A stretch of DNA of 64,000 nt from assembly GCF_003208435.1 (NCBI RefSeq), contig NZ_QKMF01000001.1:1-64000 (forward strand), given 5' to 3'. Below are positions 45,534 to 54,668 of this stretch, in pieces. The position numbers and the translations under genes are program-made. Every line of letters begins with the position of its first letter. The first letter of the stretch is position 1. The stretch is from Pelagimonas varians. Its GTDB lineage: Bacteria; Pseudomonadota; Alphaproteobacteria; Rhodobacterales; Rhodobacteraceae. A model generated the notes under the pieces. The model had not been told where the DNA came from. It saw nothing but the letters and a program-made list of their open reading frames with translations, and made no database searches.

Positions 45534-46562
45534 ATGCGCATCGCCTCTGATCTGGCACAGGCCATCGGAAATACACCCCTGATCCGCCTGAATAAGGCGT
45601 CTGAACTGACGGGCTGTGAAATCCTTGGCAAAGCTGAATTTATGAATCCCGGCCAGTCGGTCAAGGATCGCGCCGCGCTGTTTATTATCCGCGACGCAGT
45701 GGCCAAAGGGTTGCTGAAACCCGGCGGTACAATTGTCGAAGGCACCGCGGGCAATACAGGCATCGGTTTGGCGCTGGTCGGGGCCTCGATGGGTTTCAAA
45801 ACTGTTATCGTAATTCCTGAAACCCAAAGTCAGGAAAAAAAGGACATGTTGCGCCTTGCCGGTGCAAAGCTGATCCAAGTGCCTGCGGCCCCTTATGCCA
45901 ATCCCAACAACTATGTACGCTATTCCGGTCGATTGGCGGAAAAGCTTGCCCAGACAGAAGCAAACGGCGCGATCTGGGCGAATCAATTTGACAATGTCGC
46001 CAATCGCCAAGCCCACGTCGAAGGCACTGGCCCCGAAATTTGGGAACAGCTGAATGGCAAGGTCGATGGCTTTGTTTGTGCTGTCGGATCAGGCGGCACG
46101 CTGGCAGGCGTGGCCGAAGCCTTGCAGCCCAAAGGCGTGAAAATCGCACTCGCCGATCCCGAAGGCGCGGGTATGTTCAAGATTTACACCGGGCAGGACA
46201 ACCCGGGGAATTCGATCACCGAAGGCATCGGGCAGGGGCGCATCACGGCCAACCTTGAAGGGTTCACACCTGATTTCAGCTACCGCATTCCCGATGCGGA
46301 ATCGCTGCCGGTGGTGTTTGATATGCTGTCCGACGAAGGCCTGTGCCTTGGAGGATCGGCAGGGGTCAATGTCGCCGGTGCTATTCGTATGGCGCAGGAA
46401 ATGGGGCCCGGGCACACGATTGTGACCGTGCTGTGCGACTATGGCACGCGCTATCAGTCCAAACTGTTCAACCCTGAATTCCTGTCTGAAAAAGGTTTAC
46501 CGACGCCGCCATGGATGACCCGTGCACCGGCCAGCATCCCCGGAGTGTTCGAGGACTCATGA
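45534..46562 (+). CDS. cysK: Cysteine synthase (O-acetylserine sulfhydrylase)
   Basis: A 342-residue PLP enzyme that makes cysteine from O-acetylserine and sulfide. IGNTPLIRL, the PLP lysine in NPGQSVKDRAA, GTAGNTGIGLALV and GSGGTLAGVAEAL (phosphate loop) are all present. The start at 45534 has GAAAGGAA upstream. It is longer than the classical CysK (about 320), with extra C-terminal residues. Its position behind trgA-trgB matches the Rhodobacter tellurite locus, where cysteine or thiol supply helps resist tellurite. The stop overlaps the start of the next gene. Confidence 0.93.
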   Translation: MRIASDLAQAIGNTPLIRLNKASELTGCEILGKAEFMNPGQSVKDRAALFIIRDAVAKGLLKPGGTIVEGTAGNTGIGLALVGASMGFKTVIVIPETQSQEKKDMLRLAGAKLIQVPAAPYANPNNYVRYSGRLAEKLAQTEANGAIWANQFDNVANRQAHVEGTGPEIWEQLNGKVDGFVCAVGSGGTLAGVAEALQPKGVKIALADPEGAGMFKIYTGQDNPGNSITEGIGQGRITANLEGFTPDFSYRIPDAESLPVVFDMLSDEGLCLGGSAGVNVAGAIRMAQEMGPGHTIVTVLCDYGTRYQSKLFNPEFLSEKGLPTPPWMTRAPASIPGVFEDS

Positions 46563-48895
46563 CCTATCTCACCCGCTGTGTTTTTGCTTGGGCACTTGCC
46601 TTGTGTCTGGTGGTGTCTCCGGTGTGGGCTCAAGGGCTTGGTCCTGACTACACCGAATGGGATCAACTTGCCCAGCGGGTCGAAGCAGACCTGGAGCGCG
46701 GTGATGCATCGAATGCGCGGTTGGAAAGCTGGCGCAGCGACGTTGTTGTGTGGCGCGACCGGTTTTTAGCGGCGCAAGGCGACAACGATGTCCGGCTGGG
46801 AACCCTTCAGTCGCAACTCAAGACTTTGGGACCAGCCCCGGTTAAAGGGCTGGAAGAGGCGGCCGAAATAAGCAGCAGGCGGGCCGATCTGTTAGAAAAA
46901 ATCGCACGGTTGTCGACGCCGGGTAAACAAGCTGTCGAAGCATTTACCCATGCGGACGGTATTGTCAGCGAGATTGACCAAACCATTCGCAACCGCCAAG
47001 CGGATGCCCTGTTGAAATTAGGGCCTTCGCCGATGAATCCGGCGTATTGGCCATTGGCTATCGCAGATCTCAGCAAGTCACTGGCGCTGTCATTTGAGGA
47101 ACTTGCGAAAAAATGGGCAGCCCCGAGCATCAGGGAAAATGCGCGCGCTCAGTTGCCGGCCATTATTATGTTGCTGTTTATCGGCTTTATGTTGATTTCC
47201 CGCGGTCGAAAATTCGCACTGCGGCTGGCAAATGCGGTGCAGACCAGTTCCCGCAGGGGGCGCCGGGTATTGCGGTTCTTGGTGTCACTGGGGCAGGTTT
47301 TTCTGCCATTGGCCGGTGTCTATGCCGCGACCCAAGCCTTTGTCCTATCGGGGCTGGCCGGTCCACGATGGACATTGTTCTTGGAACATATTCCGATTTG
47401 GTTTGGGATTCTATTGGGGATTCACTGGCTGTCTCAGCAGGCTTTCCACAACAATGACGAAGTTGCTGTTTTGCAGCTTGCACCGGATGAGCGCGGCAAA
47501 GCCCAATGGTTTTGTGATGTACTGGCTGTGTTATATGTGGCGCATAGCGCGCTGGTCGTTCTGACCCAGTTCGACAATTATTCGGTCGAGAGCCTGTCTG
47601 TTGCTGAATTTCCGCTGCTGGTTTTGTCGGGCTATTACCTGTTTCGTTTGGGCCGGGTGCGCAATGATGCGGCCATGGCAGGAACTGCGGCTGCACGTGA
47701 ATTGGACGCCGGAGTCTTTCGCTTGCGTTTGGCCAGATTGCTTGGCCGTGCAGCCATGTTCATCGGTGTGATTGGACCGGTTATGGCGGCCATCGGATAC
47801 ACCAAAGTTGGATATGCAGCCATATACCCCACAATTGCGTCGCTGTCCGTGGTTGGATTGGTGTTTGTCTTTCAGGCCTTTTTTGCAGCAGTCTATGCAA
47901 CGTTACGAAACCAGGACGAAGACACAGAAGAAGGGCTTTTGCCAGTTTTGGCTGGCGTTGCACTGACCCTTTTGGCCCTGCCGGCACTGGCCTTGATCTG
48001 GGGGGCCCGCATGGCGGACCTGACCGAATTATGGTCGCGGTTCCGCGAAGGCTTTTTGCTGGGGGACACCCGGATTTCACCGACCGACTTTATACTGGTC
48101 GTGATTATTTTTGTCCTCGGTTACATGCTGACCCGCCTGTTGCAGGGGGCCTTGCGCAGCTCGGTGCTGCCGCGCACCAAAATTGATCAAGGTGGCCGCA
48201 ACGCGATTGTGTCAGGGGTTGGCTATGTCGGAATTTTCCTGGCTGCCGTCATTTCGGTCACCATTGGCGGGCTTGATCTGTCATCCTTGGCAATTGTTGC
48301 CGGTGCCTTGTCTGTTGGTATTGGTTTTGGTTTGCAAAACATCGTATCGAACTTTGTGTCCGGTATCATTTTGCTGATCGAGCGTCCGATCTCGGAAGGG
48401 GATTGGATTGAGGTCAACGGAACGCACGGGACGGTGCGCGATATTTCGGTCCGTTCCACGCGGATCGAGACCTTTGACCGCTACGATATGATCGTGCCCA
48501 ACGCCGATATCGTGTCCGGCGTGGTGTCGAACTACACACGTGGCAATGTTTTGGGACGGGTGATTGTGCCCGTTGGGGTGGCCTATGGCACCGACACCCG
48601 CAAGGTCGAAAAAATCTTGATGAACATCGCGCGTGACCATGACATGGTTTTGATGAATCCGGCCCCTTCGGTTGTATTCAAGGCCTTTGGTGCGGATTCG
48701 ATGGATTTTGAAATCCGGGCCATTTTGCGGGACATCAACCAAGGTCTGAGTGTCCGGACCGAGATCAACCATCAGATTGTCGAACGGTTTGCAGCAGAAG
48801 GTATCGAAATTCCATTTGCCCAGCGTGATATTTGGATACGCAATCCAGAAGTCTTGCCGGGTGCCACGCCACCAAAAGATGAAAGCACGACATGA
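46559..48895 (+). CDS. Mechanosensitive ion channel of the MscS family, with DUF3772-like N-terminus
   Basis: A 778-residue membrane protein starting in an ATGA overlap with cysK. It has a signal peptide (LTRCVFAWALALCLVVSPVWA), a periplasmic helical region of about 170 residues (DUF3772-like), several membrane segments from about residue 200 to 540, and then the MscS core. The pore helix is in LDLSSLAIVAGALSVGIGFG with GLQNIVSNFVSG, and the cytoplasmic beta domain begins RPISEGDWIEV. It opens under membrane tension to release solutes after osmotic downshock. Confidence 0.92.
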   Translation: MTYLTRCVFAWALALCLVVSPVWAQGLGPDYTEWDQLAQRVEADLERGDASNARLESWRSDVVVWRDRFLAAQGDNDVRLGTLQSQLKTLGPAPVKGLEEAAEISSRRADLLEKIARLSTPGKQAVEAFTHADGIVSEIDQTIRNRQADALLKLGPSPMNPAYWPLAIADLSKSLALSFEELAKKWAAPSIRENARAQLPAIIMLLFIGFMLISRGRKFALRLANAVQTSSRRGRRVLRFLVSLGQVFLPLAGVYAATQAFVLSGLAGPRWTLFLEHIPIWFGILLGIHWLSQQAFHNNDEVAVLQLAPDERGKAQWFCDVLAVLYVAHSALVVLTQFDNYSVESLSVAEFPLLVLSGYYLFRLGRVRNDAAMAGTAAARELDAGVFRLRLARLLGRAAMFIGVIGPVMAAIGYTKVGYAAIYPTIASLSVVGLVFVFQAFFAAVYATLRNQDEDTEEGLLPVLAGVALTLLALPALALIWGARMADLTELWSRFREGFLLGDTRISPTDFILVVIIFVLGYMLTRLLQGALRSSVLPRTKIDQGGRNAIVSGVGYVGIFLAAVISVTIGGLDLSSLAIVAGALSVGIGFGLQNIVSNFVSGIILLIERPISEGDWIEVNGTHGTVRDISVRSTRIETFDRYDMIVPNADIVSGVVSNYTRGNVLGRVIVPVGVAYGTDTRKVEKILMNIARDHDMVLMNPAPSVVFKAFGADSMDFEIRAILRDINQGLSVRTEINHQIVERFAAEGIEIPFAQRDIWIRNPEVLPGATPPKDESTT

Positions 48896-49608
48896 CCGAG
48901 CCCCTTTACCGCCAAGACGCCTATGCGCGCGAAGCTCAAAGTGTTGTGGTCGGCCATACGGACGAGGGCGGCATCTTGATGGAACCTTCCTTGTTTTATC
49001 CGACAGGCGGCGGGCAACCGGGGGACAGTGGTTGGCTGGAATGGGACACACGGCGGTTGTCGATTGCTACATCGGTCAAAGCACAAGACGGCACATCTAT
49101 TTTGGTGCCAGCGGAGCCTGAAGCATTGCCCCCTAAGGGCGCGCATGTGATGCAGGTGCTGGATTGGGAACGTCGCCACAAACACATGCGGGTTCATACG
49201 GCGCTGCATTTGCTCAGCGTTGTTGTGCCGCTGCCAGTGACGGGCGGTGCCGTCGGGGCGGGAACAGGGCGTCTGGATTTCAAAATGCCGGAGCCTCCGC
49301 AGGATATTCAGCTGTTGGAAGATTCGCTGAACCGGTTGATAGACCGGGATTTGCAGGTAACCGAAGGCTGGATTTCCGAAGAGGAACTGGATGCCAACCC
49401 AAGTTTGGTCAAGACGATGTCGGTACAGCCGCCCCGAGGCAGGGGACGGATCCGCTTGGTGCGGATTGGCACCGGCACCGAGCAGGTGGACTTGCAACCC
49501 TGCGGCGGCACGCATGTTGCCCGCACGGGCGAGATTGGCAGCCTTCGCATTGGTAAAGTGCAAAACAAAGGCAAGCAAAACCGGCGTATGAGCATCATTC
49601 TGGATTAG
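48892..49608 (+). CDS. Alanyl-tRNA editing protein (AlaX-like)
   Basis: A 238-residue stand-alone editing domain that hydrolyses Ser or Gly mistakenly joined to tRNA-Ala. The metal motif HMRVHTALHLLS (HxxxH) and the second site CGGTHVART are those of AlaRS editing domains and AlaX. LFYPTGGGQPGDSGWL is the conserved N-terminal segment. It starts in an ATGA overlap with the channel gene and is the last gene of the trgA-cysK block. Confidence 0.92.
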   Translation: MTEPLYRQDAYAREAQSVVVGHTDEGGILMEPSLFYPTGGGQPGDSGWLEWDTRRLSIATSVKAQDGTSILVPAEPEALPPKGAHVMQVLDWERRHKHMRVHTALHLLSVVVPLPVTGGAVGAGTGRLDFKMPEPPQDIQLLEDSLNRLIDRDLQVTEGWISEEELDANPSLVKTMSVQPPRGRGRIRLVRIGTGTEQVDLQPCGGTHVARTGEIGSLRIGKVQNKGKQNRRMSIILD

Positions 49609-49762
49609 AGTAGGGCTGGCAGGCTGAGTGTCGGGCCCGTTTTACGGTGTTAAGCGGCATGCGTCTGCATGCTTGGTTCAGGTGTGTGGATGGGTGACGT
49701 GACACACCGGGGTCAAGGTTTCTGGTGAGTTTAAGGGGACTGCAAGGTTCACCAAAACAAAA

Positions 49763-49938
49763 GACCTTTGTTGCGGCCCCACCTCTTACCTGAATGTGCC
49801 CTGATCTATCCACCCATCCGAGCCAAGAATAATAACCGTCTCCCCGCATTTGCGGGGCCCCTCGGCGATTTGTCTTGTCACTGCTGTGCGGATAGATCGT
49901 TTCGGGCACAGGCAAGAGGTGGCTCCGAAACAAAGGTC
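49763..49938. repeat. 176-bp imperfect palindrome between convergent genes
   Basis: The two halves are inverted copies around position 49850.5. GACCTTTGTT (49763-49772) pairs with AACAAAGGTC (49929-49938), CCACCTCTT (49779-49787) with AAGAGGTGG (49914-49922), and GATCTATCC (49803-49811) with GGATAGATC (49890-49898), all at mirror positions. The centre is the hairpin CCCCGCA-TT-TGCGGGG (49842-49857). It fills most of the gap between the convergent alaX and fur genes. It could be a bidirectional terminator, a MITE-like element or the template of a long hairpin RNA. Confidence 0.8.
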
Positions 49939-49943
49939 AAGGA

Positions 49944-50357
49944 TCAGGTCTTTTTCAAAGGGACGCCGTAGAGTTCGAGCTTATGCCCTTTGAGCTTATA
50001 GCCCAGTTTTTCGGCTATCTTTTCCTGCAAGGCTTCGATGTCCGGATCAACAAACTCAATAACTTCACCGGAATTCATATCTATCAGATGATCGTGATGT
50101 TCGCGCTCGGCGTCTTCATAGCGGGCGCGGCCGTCGCCAAAATCAACACGCTCGAGAATCCCCGCTTCTTCAAAGAGTTTGACGGTGCGGTACACTGTGG
50201 CAATCGAAATACCGGCGTCGCGGCTGGAAGCGCGGGTATAAAGTTCTTCTACATCCGGGTGATCCTTGGAGGATTCTAGGACTTCGGCAATGGTGCGGCG
50301 TTGGCCGGTCATGCGCAGGCCCTTGGCAGTGCAGCGATCTGTGATTGTATCGGTCAT
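49944..50357 (-). CDS. Fur-family metalloregulator (Fur/Mur type)
   Basis: A 137-residue Fur protein. The winged helix runs GLRMTGQRRTIAEVLESS to GISIATVYRTVKLFEEAGIL. The metal/dimer domain contains EREHHDHLIDMNSGEVIEF. The C-terminal Cys pairs of classical Fur are absent, as is common in alphaproteobacteria, where the Fur orthologue often acts as a manganese regulator (Mur). It would repress metal-uptake genes when loaded with Mn or Fe. No target site was recognised here. Confidence 0.9.
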   Translation of the reverse strand: MTDTITDRCTAKGLRMTGQRRTIAEVLESSKDHPDVEELYTRASSRDAGISIATVYRTVKLFEEAGILERVDFGDGRARYEDAEREHHDHLIDMNSGEVIEFVDPDIEALQEKIAEKLGYKLKGHKLELYGVPLKKT

Positions 50358-50403
50358 GGAATGCGTGGCCTACCTAGAATCTGGTCACCCCTCTTAGAGA
50401 ATG

Positions 50404-50433
50404 CCGCGCCTCAGGCCAAGACCGAAGGCGCGG
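50404..50433. terminator. Hairpin between TerB-like gene and fur
   Basis: CCGCGCCT (50404-50411) and AGGCGCGG (50426-50433) form eight perfect pairs ten bases beyond the stop of the minus-strand TerB-like gene. The minus-strand side lacks a T-run, so termination would be imperfect and fur could be partly read through. Confidence 0.45.
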
Positions 50434-50442
50434 TTTATTGCG

Positions 50443-51300
50443 TCAGTTATACAGGGGTTGGATGCCCATCTGCATGTGCAACGTGTTGACCGTTGCTTCG
50501 TCCAGACCCATCGCTTTGGCCAGACTATCCAGATATTGCGCCTCGGCGGCGGTATCGACACGGATGGTCATCAAAGAAGCGGAATAGACCTGCATCCGCT
50601 GCGCTTCGGGCGTGTCAGCAGCCAAGGCAGCGGCGTCAACATGCGCCACAAGCTGGTCTTGGACAAATGCCAGATCCTCGGGGTCTGCATCGGCACCGAT
50701 TGTGTCCAGAAGCTTGGCTTTTTCAGCGGCATCGATATCGCCGTCGCATTTGGCGGCTTGGATCATCGCACGCAGCATCAGGCCCGCGGCTTCCTCGGCC
50801 TCGGGGGCGGTGTCTTTGGTGTTGAAACTGTCGAGTATCCCGCCAAGCCCCTGACCTTGGCTGGCTGCGCCTGCGGCCGCCATCATCCCTGCGAGGCCTG
50901 CTCCGCCGCCCATGGACGACAAGATGCCGCCCTGAGACCCATCGCTGCCCCCACCTGTCAGAGCCGACATATCAAAACCGCCTTGCAGTTTTTCCATCAT
51001 CTCAGCCATCGGATTGGCTGTGCCGCCTGCGCCGCCGCCCAGAGCGCCCATCATTGCGCCAAGACCCCCGTCTTGGAATTTGGACATCATATCTTGCATC
51101 GGATTGGCTGCGCCTTCAGGCATTTTACCTGACATCATTTGGCCCATTTGCGCCTGCGCTTCAGAGGCCGGCTCCTTGCCTTTGACCTGTGCACCGCCGC
51201 CCAATAGGCCGTTCAGCCCGCCGCCGCCTGCAAGTTTGTCGACACCGCGCGCGGTGGCATATCCGATGGCAACCTTGGCCAGCGTACCCATGAGACCCAT
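50443..51300 (-). CDS. TerB/DUF533-like tellurite-resistance-type protein
   Basis: A 285-residue protein. The first 170 residues are Gly/Met/Ala-rich low-complexity sequence, including AQMGQMMSGKMPEGAAN and repeated NPM-MM-KLQ segments. The last 120 residues form a helical TerB-like domain (GLMLRAMIQAAKCDGDIDAAEKAKLLDTIG), with the acidic DGDID motif seen in DUF533/TerB proteins that may bind metal. It starts GLMGTLAKVAIGYATARG, a possible membrane-associating helix. The role is unknown. It precedes fur on the minus strand. Confidence 0.8.
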   Translation of the reverse strand: MGLMGTLAKVAIGYATARGVDKLAGGGGLNGLLGGGAQVKGKEPASEAQAQMGQMMSGKMPEGAANPMQDMMSKFQDGGLGAMMGALGGGAGGTANPMAEMMEKLQGGFDMSALTGGGSDGSQGGILSSMGGGAGLAGMMAAAGAASQGQGLGGILDSFNTKDTAPEAEEAAGLMLRAMIQAAKCDGDIDAAEKAKLLDTIGADADPEDLAFVQDQLVAHVDAAALAADTPEAQRMQVYSASLMTIRVDTAAEAQYLDSLAKAMGLDEATVNTLHMQMGIQPLYN

Positions 51301-51392
51301 TGTTCAATCCTTCCGGTTTTGAATTCCAAACCAGAGTGGCAGATTGTCAGCCCTTTGATAGGGGGAAATTTGGGCAATGTGCGGATATGCCC

Positions 51393-52811
51393 TTAGGTCC
51401 CGCAAAATGTCGCGCGTACGATTTCGGCGGGCTGAGGCGGTGCTTGTAGGTCTTCGCTGCCGGGTTGATCCGCAAAAGGATCGGCCAAAACGCGGTTCAA
51501 CCGGTGGAACAGTGCGTCGTCGCCAGAGGTGGCTGCGCTGATCATTTGCTCCATTCTGTGGTTGCGCGGAATGAAGGCCGGGTTTGACCCCAACATCACC
51601 GTTTCGGGATCGGCTTCAGCTTCGATCCGGTCTTGCCAGCGCGCGCGCCAAGCATCGAAGGCGGGGCGGTCTGCGAATTGATCGCGGGCGGTGTCACGGC
51701 TCAGGGCCCGAAAGGTATTGGTGAAATCTGCCTGACCATGGTGCATAAGGTTCAGAAGGTCTCCAATCAGGTCGCTGTCTTCGGGGGCCGGGTTTGAAAT
51801 GCCGATTTTGGCGGCAAAGCGGGCCAGCCATTTTGCGCGAATAAGATAGGGCATCGCGTTGATTTGATTGGTGAACTGATCAACTGCCGCATCAGTGTCC
51901 GGCATCAAGAGCACAAGTGAGGTCGCCAGCTGGGCCATGTTCCAGACAATTATGTCGGCCTGAGCGCTATAGGAATATCGCCCATGGCGGTCGATGGATG
52001 AATAGCGCGCTTCGGGGTCAAACCTGTCCATGAAGGCACAGGGGCCATAGTCGATTGTTTCACCGGACAGCGTGCAGTTGTCGGTGTTCATCACGCCGTG
52101 GATAAAGCCAAAAGACATCCAATGCGCGATCAGCTCTGCCTGCTGGTCCATGACCATTTGCAACAGATCACCGGGATCTTTGGCATAGGGGTAGTGCCGT
52201 GCCACTGTGTATTCATAGAGCCTGCGCAACGAATCCACATCGCGCTGCGCGGCAAAGACTTGAAACGTACCGACGCGAATATGGCTTTGGGCGACGCGGG
52301 TCAGGACCGCGCCGGGTAGGGGGCGTTCACGGATGACCTCTTGGCCGGTGCGAACCGCGGCGAGCGCGCGGGTGGTGGGCACACCAAGTGCGTGCATCGC
52401 TTCCGAGACCACGTATTCGCGCAAGACCGGTCCAAGCCACGCCCGCCCATCGCCGCGCCGGCTGTAGGGTGTTTGCCCCGAGCCTTTGAGTTGAATGTCA
52501 CGGCGGATGCCGTTTATATCAACAACCTCGCCCAGCAACACAGCCCGCCCATCGCCCAATTGGGGATTGAAATGGCCGAATTGGTGTCCGGCATAGAGCT
52601 GCGCCAGTGGTTCCGCCCCATCAGGAATGCTGTTGCCAGCCAGATACGCCGCCAATTGGGGATCATCCGTACCGGTCAGGCCCAGCTCGGCTGCCAGATC
52701 AGCGTTAAAGGCAACCAGTGAAGGGGCCTTAACAGGAATCGGCCGCTGCGCGAGGTGCATCGGCGCAGGCAGGCGTGCATAGGTGTTTTCAAAGGGTATG
52801 TTTAAGGTCAT
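51393..52811 (-). CDS. selO: SelO/YdiU family protein AMPylase
   Basis: A 472-residue pseudokinase-fold enzyme that transfers AMP to protein Ser, Thr or Tyr residues. Family marks are LAQLYAGHQFGHFNPQLGDG, DIQLKGSGQTPYSRRGDGRA, VLREYVVSEAMHALG, GFIHGVMNTDNC and TIDYGPCAFMDRFDP. The C-terminal end ATFCGT contains a single Cys in place of the Sec-containing tail of eukaryotic SelO. It is implicated in redox-stress signalling in other bacteria. It is in the same direction as the TerB-like gene, 92 bases upstream. Confidence 0.93.
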   Translation of the reverse strand: MTLNIPFENTYARLPAPMHLAQRPIPVKAPSLVAFNADLAAELGLTGTDDPQLAAYLAGNSIPDGAEPLAQLYAGHQFGHFNPQLGDGRAVLLGEVVDINGIRRDIQLKGSGQTPYSRRGDGRAWLGPVLREYVVSEAMHALGVPTTRALAAVRTGQEVIRERPLPGAVLTRVAQSHIRVGTFQVFAAQRDVDSLRRLYEYTVARHYPYAKDPGDLLQMVMDQQAELIAHWMSFGFIHGVMNTDNCTLSGETIDYGPCAFMDRFDPEARYSSIDRHGRYSYSAQADIIVWNMAQLATSLVLLMPDTDAAVDQFTNQINAMPYLIRAKWLARFAAKIGISNPAPEDSDLIGDLLNLMHHGQADFTNTFRALSRDTARDQFADRPAFDAWRARWQDRIEAEADPETVMLGSNPAFIPRNHRMEQMISAATSGDDALFHRLNRVLADPFADQPGSEDLQAPPQPAEIVRATFCGT

Positions 52812-52898
52812 GAGGGATAGATAGGTCAGTTTGCGCCATTGGAAAACCGGTTAGGCCTCAAAATTCCTTGTGCCGGTCCGGATCCACGGTCAAGGGGC

Positions 52899-53345
52899 CT
52901 ACAGCTCTTTGCTCATCAACACATATTTTTCGCGAAGGGCAAAGCGGGACCGCTTGTAAAGGCGTTGGGTGTCCTCATCTTCGCGGTCAACTTCCAAGTG
53001 TAAGGCGCGTACGCCGCCTTCGCCCAAGGCTTTGGAAATATTGACCAAGGTTTCGGTCCCCATACCACGTTTGCGCACGGCTGGACGAATGTATAATTCA
53101 TCGACAAAGGCATCCATACCGCCAAATTCCAGCGACCAGCCGAAAGTAACAGTGATATAGCCAACAGGCGCTTTTCGCGGACCGATCAACCAGATTGCAC
53201 CATGCGGAGAACCGGCAAGCAAGGGGGCTATCGCTGCTGTCTGGCCCTCTTGCGTTGTGTTGAACCCACGTTCCAGATGAAATGCTGTCACAAGGGGGAG
53301 CAGTTTGGGCATGTCGTCTTCGGTTGCCAAATGGAGGGACTTCAT
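52899..53345 (-). CDS. GNAT-family N-acetyltransferase
   Basis: A 148-residue acetyltransferase with the acetyl-CoA loop VRKRGMGTETLVNIS and a following helix, and AFVDELYIRP before it. The C-terminus TQRLYKRSRFALREKYVLM completes the fold. It overlaps the nucleoside hydrolase gene by ATGA, so the two are co-translated. The acceptor is unknown. Confidence 0.88.
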   Translation of the reverse strand: MKSLHLATEDDMPKLLPLVTAFHLERGFNTTQEGQTAAIAPLLAGSPHGAIWLIGPRKAPVGYITVTFGWSLEFGGMDAFVDELYIRPAVRKRGMGTETLVNISKALGEGGVRALHLEVDREDEDTQRLYKRSRFALREKYVLMSKEL

Positions 53346-54292
53346 AGCCGGGCCAAACGGTCTGTGAGCAGGGCAAAGAAGCCGTCGGCATCGACATCGC
53401 CGATAAAGGTGGCATTGGGCGGGCGGTCAGTGACCCCCCACCAATCGGCAACAGTCATACCGCGGGTCAGGTCAGACTTGGTTTCAATTTCGACGTTGAT
53501 ATGGCGGCCTTTGAACAGGTCGGGCTGGATCAGGTAGGCCGTCACACAGGGATCGTGCAGTGGCGCGCCCTCCGAGCCGTATTTTTCTTTGTCAAACCGT
53601 TCGAAGAAATCAGTCATTTGGGCGGCTGCCACTCCGACCGCATTGCCAAGGGCCCGAAAGGCATCGTTGCGCGGTTTGGTGACCAGGGCTTTGTGCGTGA
53701 CGTCCAGCGGCATGACAGTGATCGGGGCACCACATTTGAAAACAATTTCTGCGGCTTCGGGATCAACATAGATATTGAATTCCGCCGCGGGAGTGATGTT
53801 GCCCACCTCAAAGTAAGCTCCGCCCATCAGAACTATTTCCGCAATACGCCCTGCAATATCAGGCGCACGCTGCAAGGCCGTCGCGATGTTGGTCAGTGGT
53901 CCGAGCGGGCATAGGGTAACTGTGCCGGCTTCTTCGCTGCGCAATGTGTCAATGATATAGTCAACCGCGTGCTGGTCTTGGATTGGCATGACCGGTTCGG
54001 GAAGGGTAGGGCCATCCAAGCCAGATTTGCCGTGAACATGCTCGGCGGTGACCAAGCTATGCGCCAAAGGTCGATCACAACCCTGGTATATCTTCGCGTC
54101 CGGTTTGCCAGCCAGTTCACACACCATCCGGGCATTGCGGGTTGTCAGCGCCAGCGGCACATTTCCGGCAACTGTGGTGATTCCAATAACGTCAATGTCC
54201 TGCGGGGATGCCAGTGCAAGAAGGATGGCCACAGCATCGTCCTGACCGGGATCCGTATCGATAATGATTTTGCGAGGGATCTGGCTGGACAT
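53342..54292 (-). CDS. Inosine/uridine-preferring nucleoside hydrolase family protein
   Basis: A 316-residue enzyme that splits the N-glycosidic bond of ribonucleosides. The calcium site is IIIDTDPGQDDAVAILLAL at the N-terminus, with ITTVAGNVPL, the family VLMGGAYFEVGN-like segment and HDPCVTAYLI containing the active-site His-Asp pair. The length fits the family. It is the first gene of a two-gene unit with the GNAT enzyme and would serve nucleoside salvage. Confidence 0.93.
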   Translation of the reverse strand: MSSQIPRKIIIDTDPGQDDAVAILLALASPQDIDVIGITTVAGNVPLALTTRNARMVCELAGKPDAKIYQGCDRPLAHSLVTAEHVHGKSGLDGPTLPEPVMPIQDQHAVDYIIDTLRSEEAGTVTLCPLGPLTNIATALQRAPDIAGRIAEIVLMGGAYFEVGNITPAAEFNIYVDPEAAEIVFKCGAPITVMPLDVTHKALVTKPRNDAFRALGNAVGVAAAQMTDFFERFDKEKYGSEGAPLHDPCVTAYLIQPDLFKGRHINVEIETKSDLTRGMTVADWWGVTDRPPNATFIGDVDADGFFALLTDRLARL

Positions 54293-54668
54293 GGGGCGCT
54301 CCTATTGATGAGGGCATGTGGTCGCATGCCGCCGGACAAGGATCAAGCGGGTAAGATGCTTGCACAGCTTGACATTTATAGCCTTTTTTGAATAATTCAC
54401 GGCGAGGGTCTCATTCACCCATCGGGAGAGTTTCCGTTTAGGGAACTCTCCTAGGTAGTTAAAGCTTTGACATGCAAGCGCAAAAGTCATATTCTAAGAT
54501 ATGATTGTTCGTCTTATTACTTGTAAATATTGTAATCATCGCAACAGGTACGGATCGCCTACCTGTAGCTACTGTTTTCGCCCAACGGCCATTCGGAACA
54601 GGTGGTGGGTTTTGCCGTTGATAGGCTGCATCGCCGCCGGAGGGCATTATATCACAACGCTCTAGGTG
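54293..54668. other. Intergenic region with a promoter-like element and hairpin
   Basis: No protein gene is seen. On the plus strand TTGACA (54369-54374) is followed after 18 bases by TAATTC (54393-54398), a sigma-70-like pair. Downstream lies an 11-bp hairpin, GGAGAGTTTCC/GGGAACTCTCC (54425-54451), with one G-T pair. This could be the start of a small RNA, or simply the leader region of the minus-strand nucleoside hydrolase gene. I could not find a clear terminator. Confidence 0.35.
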
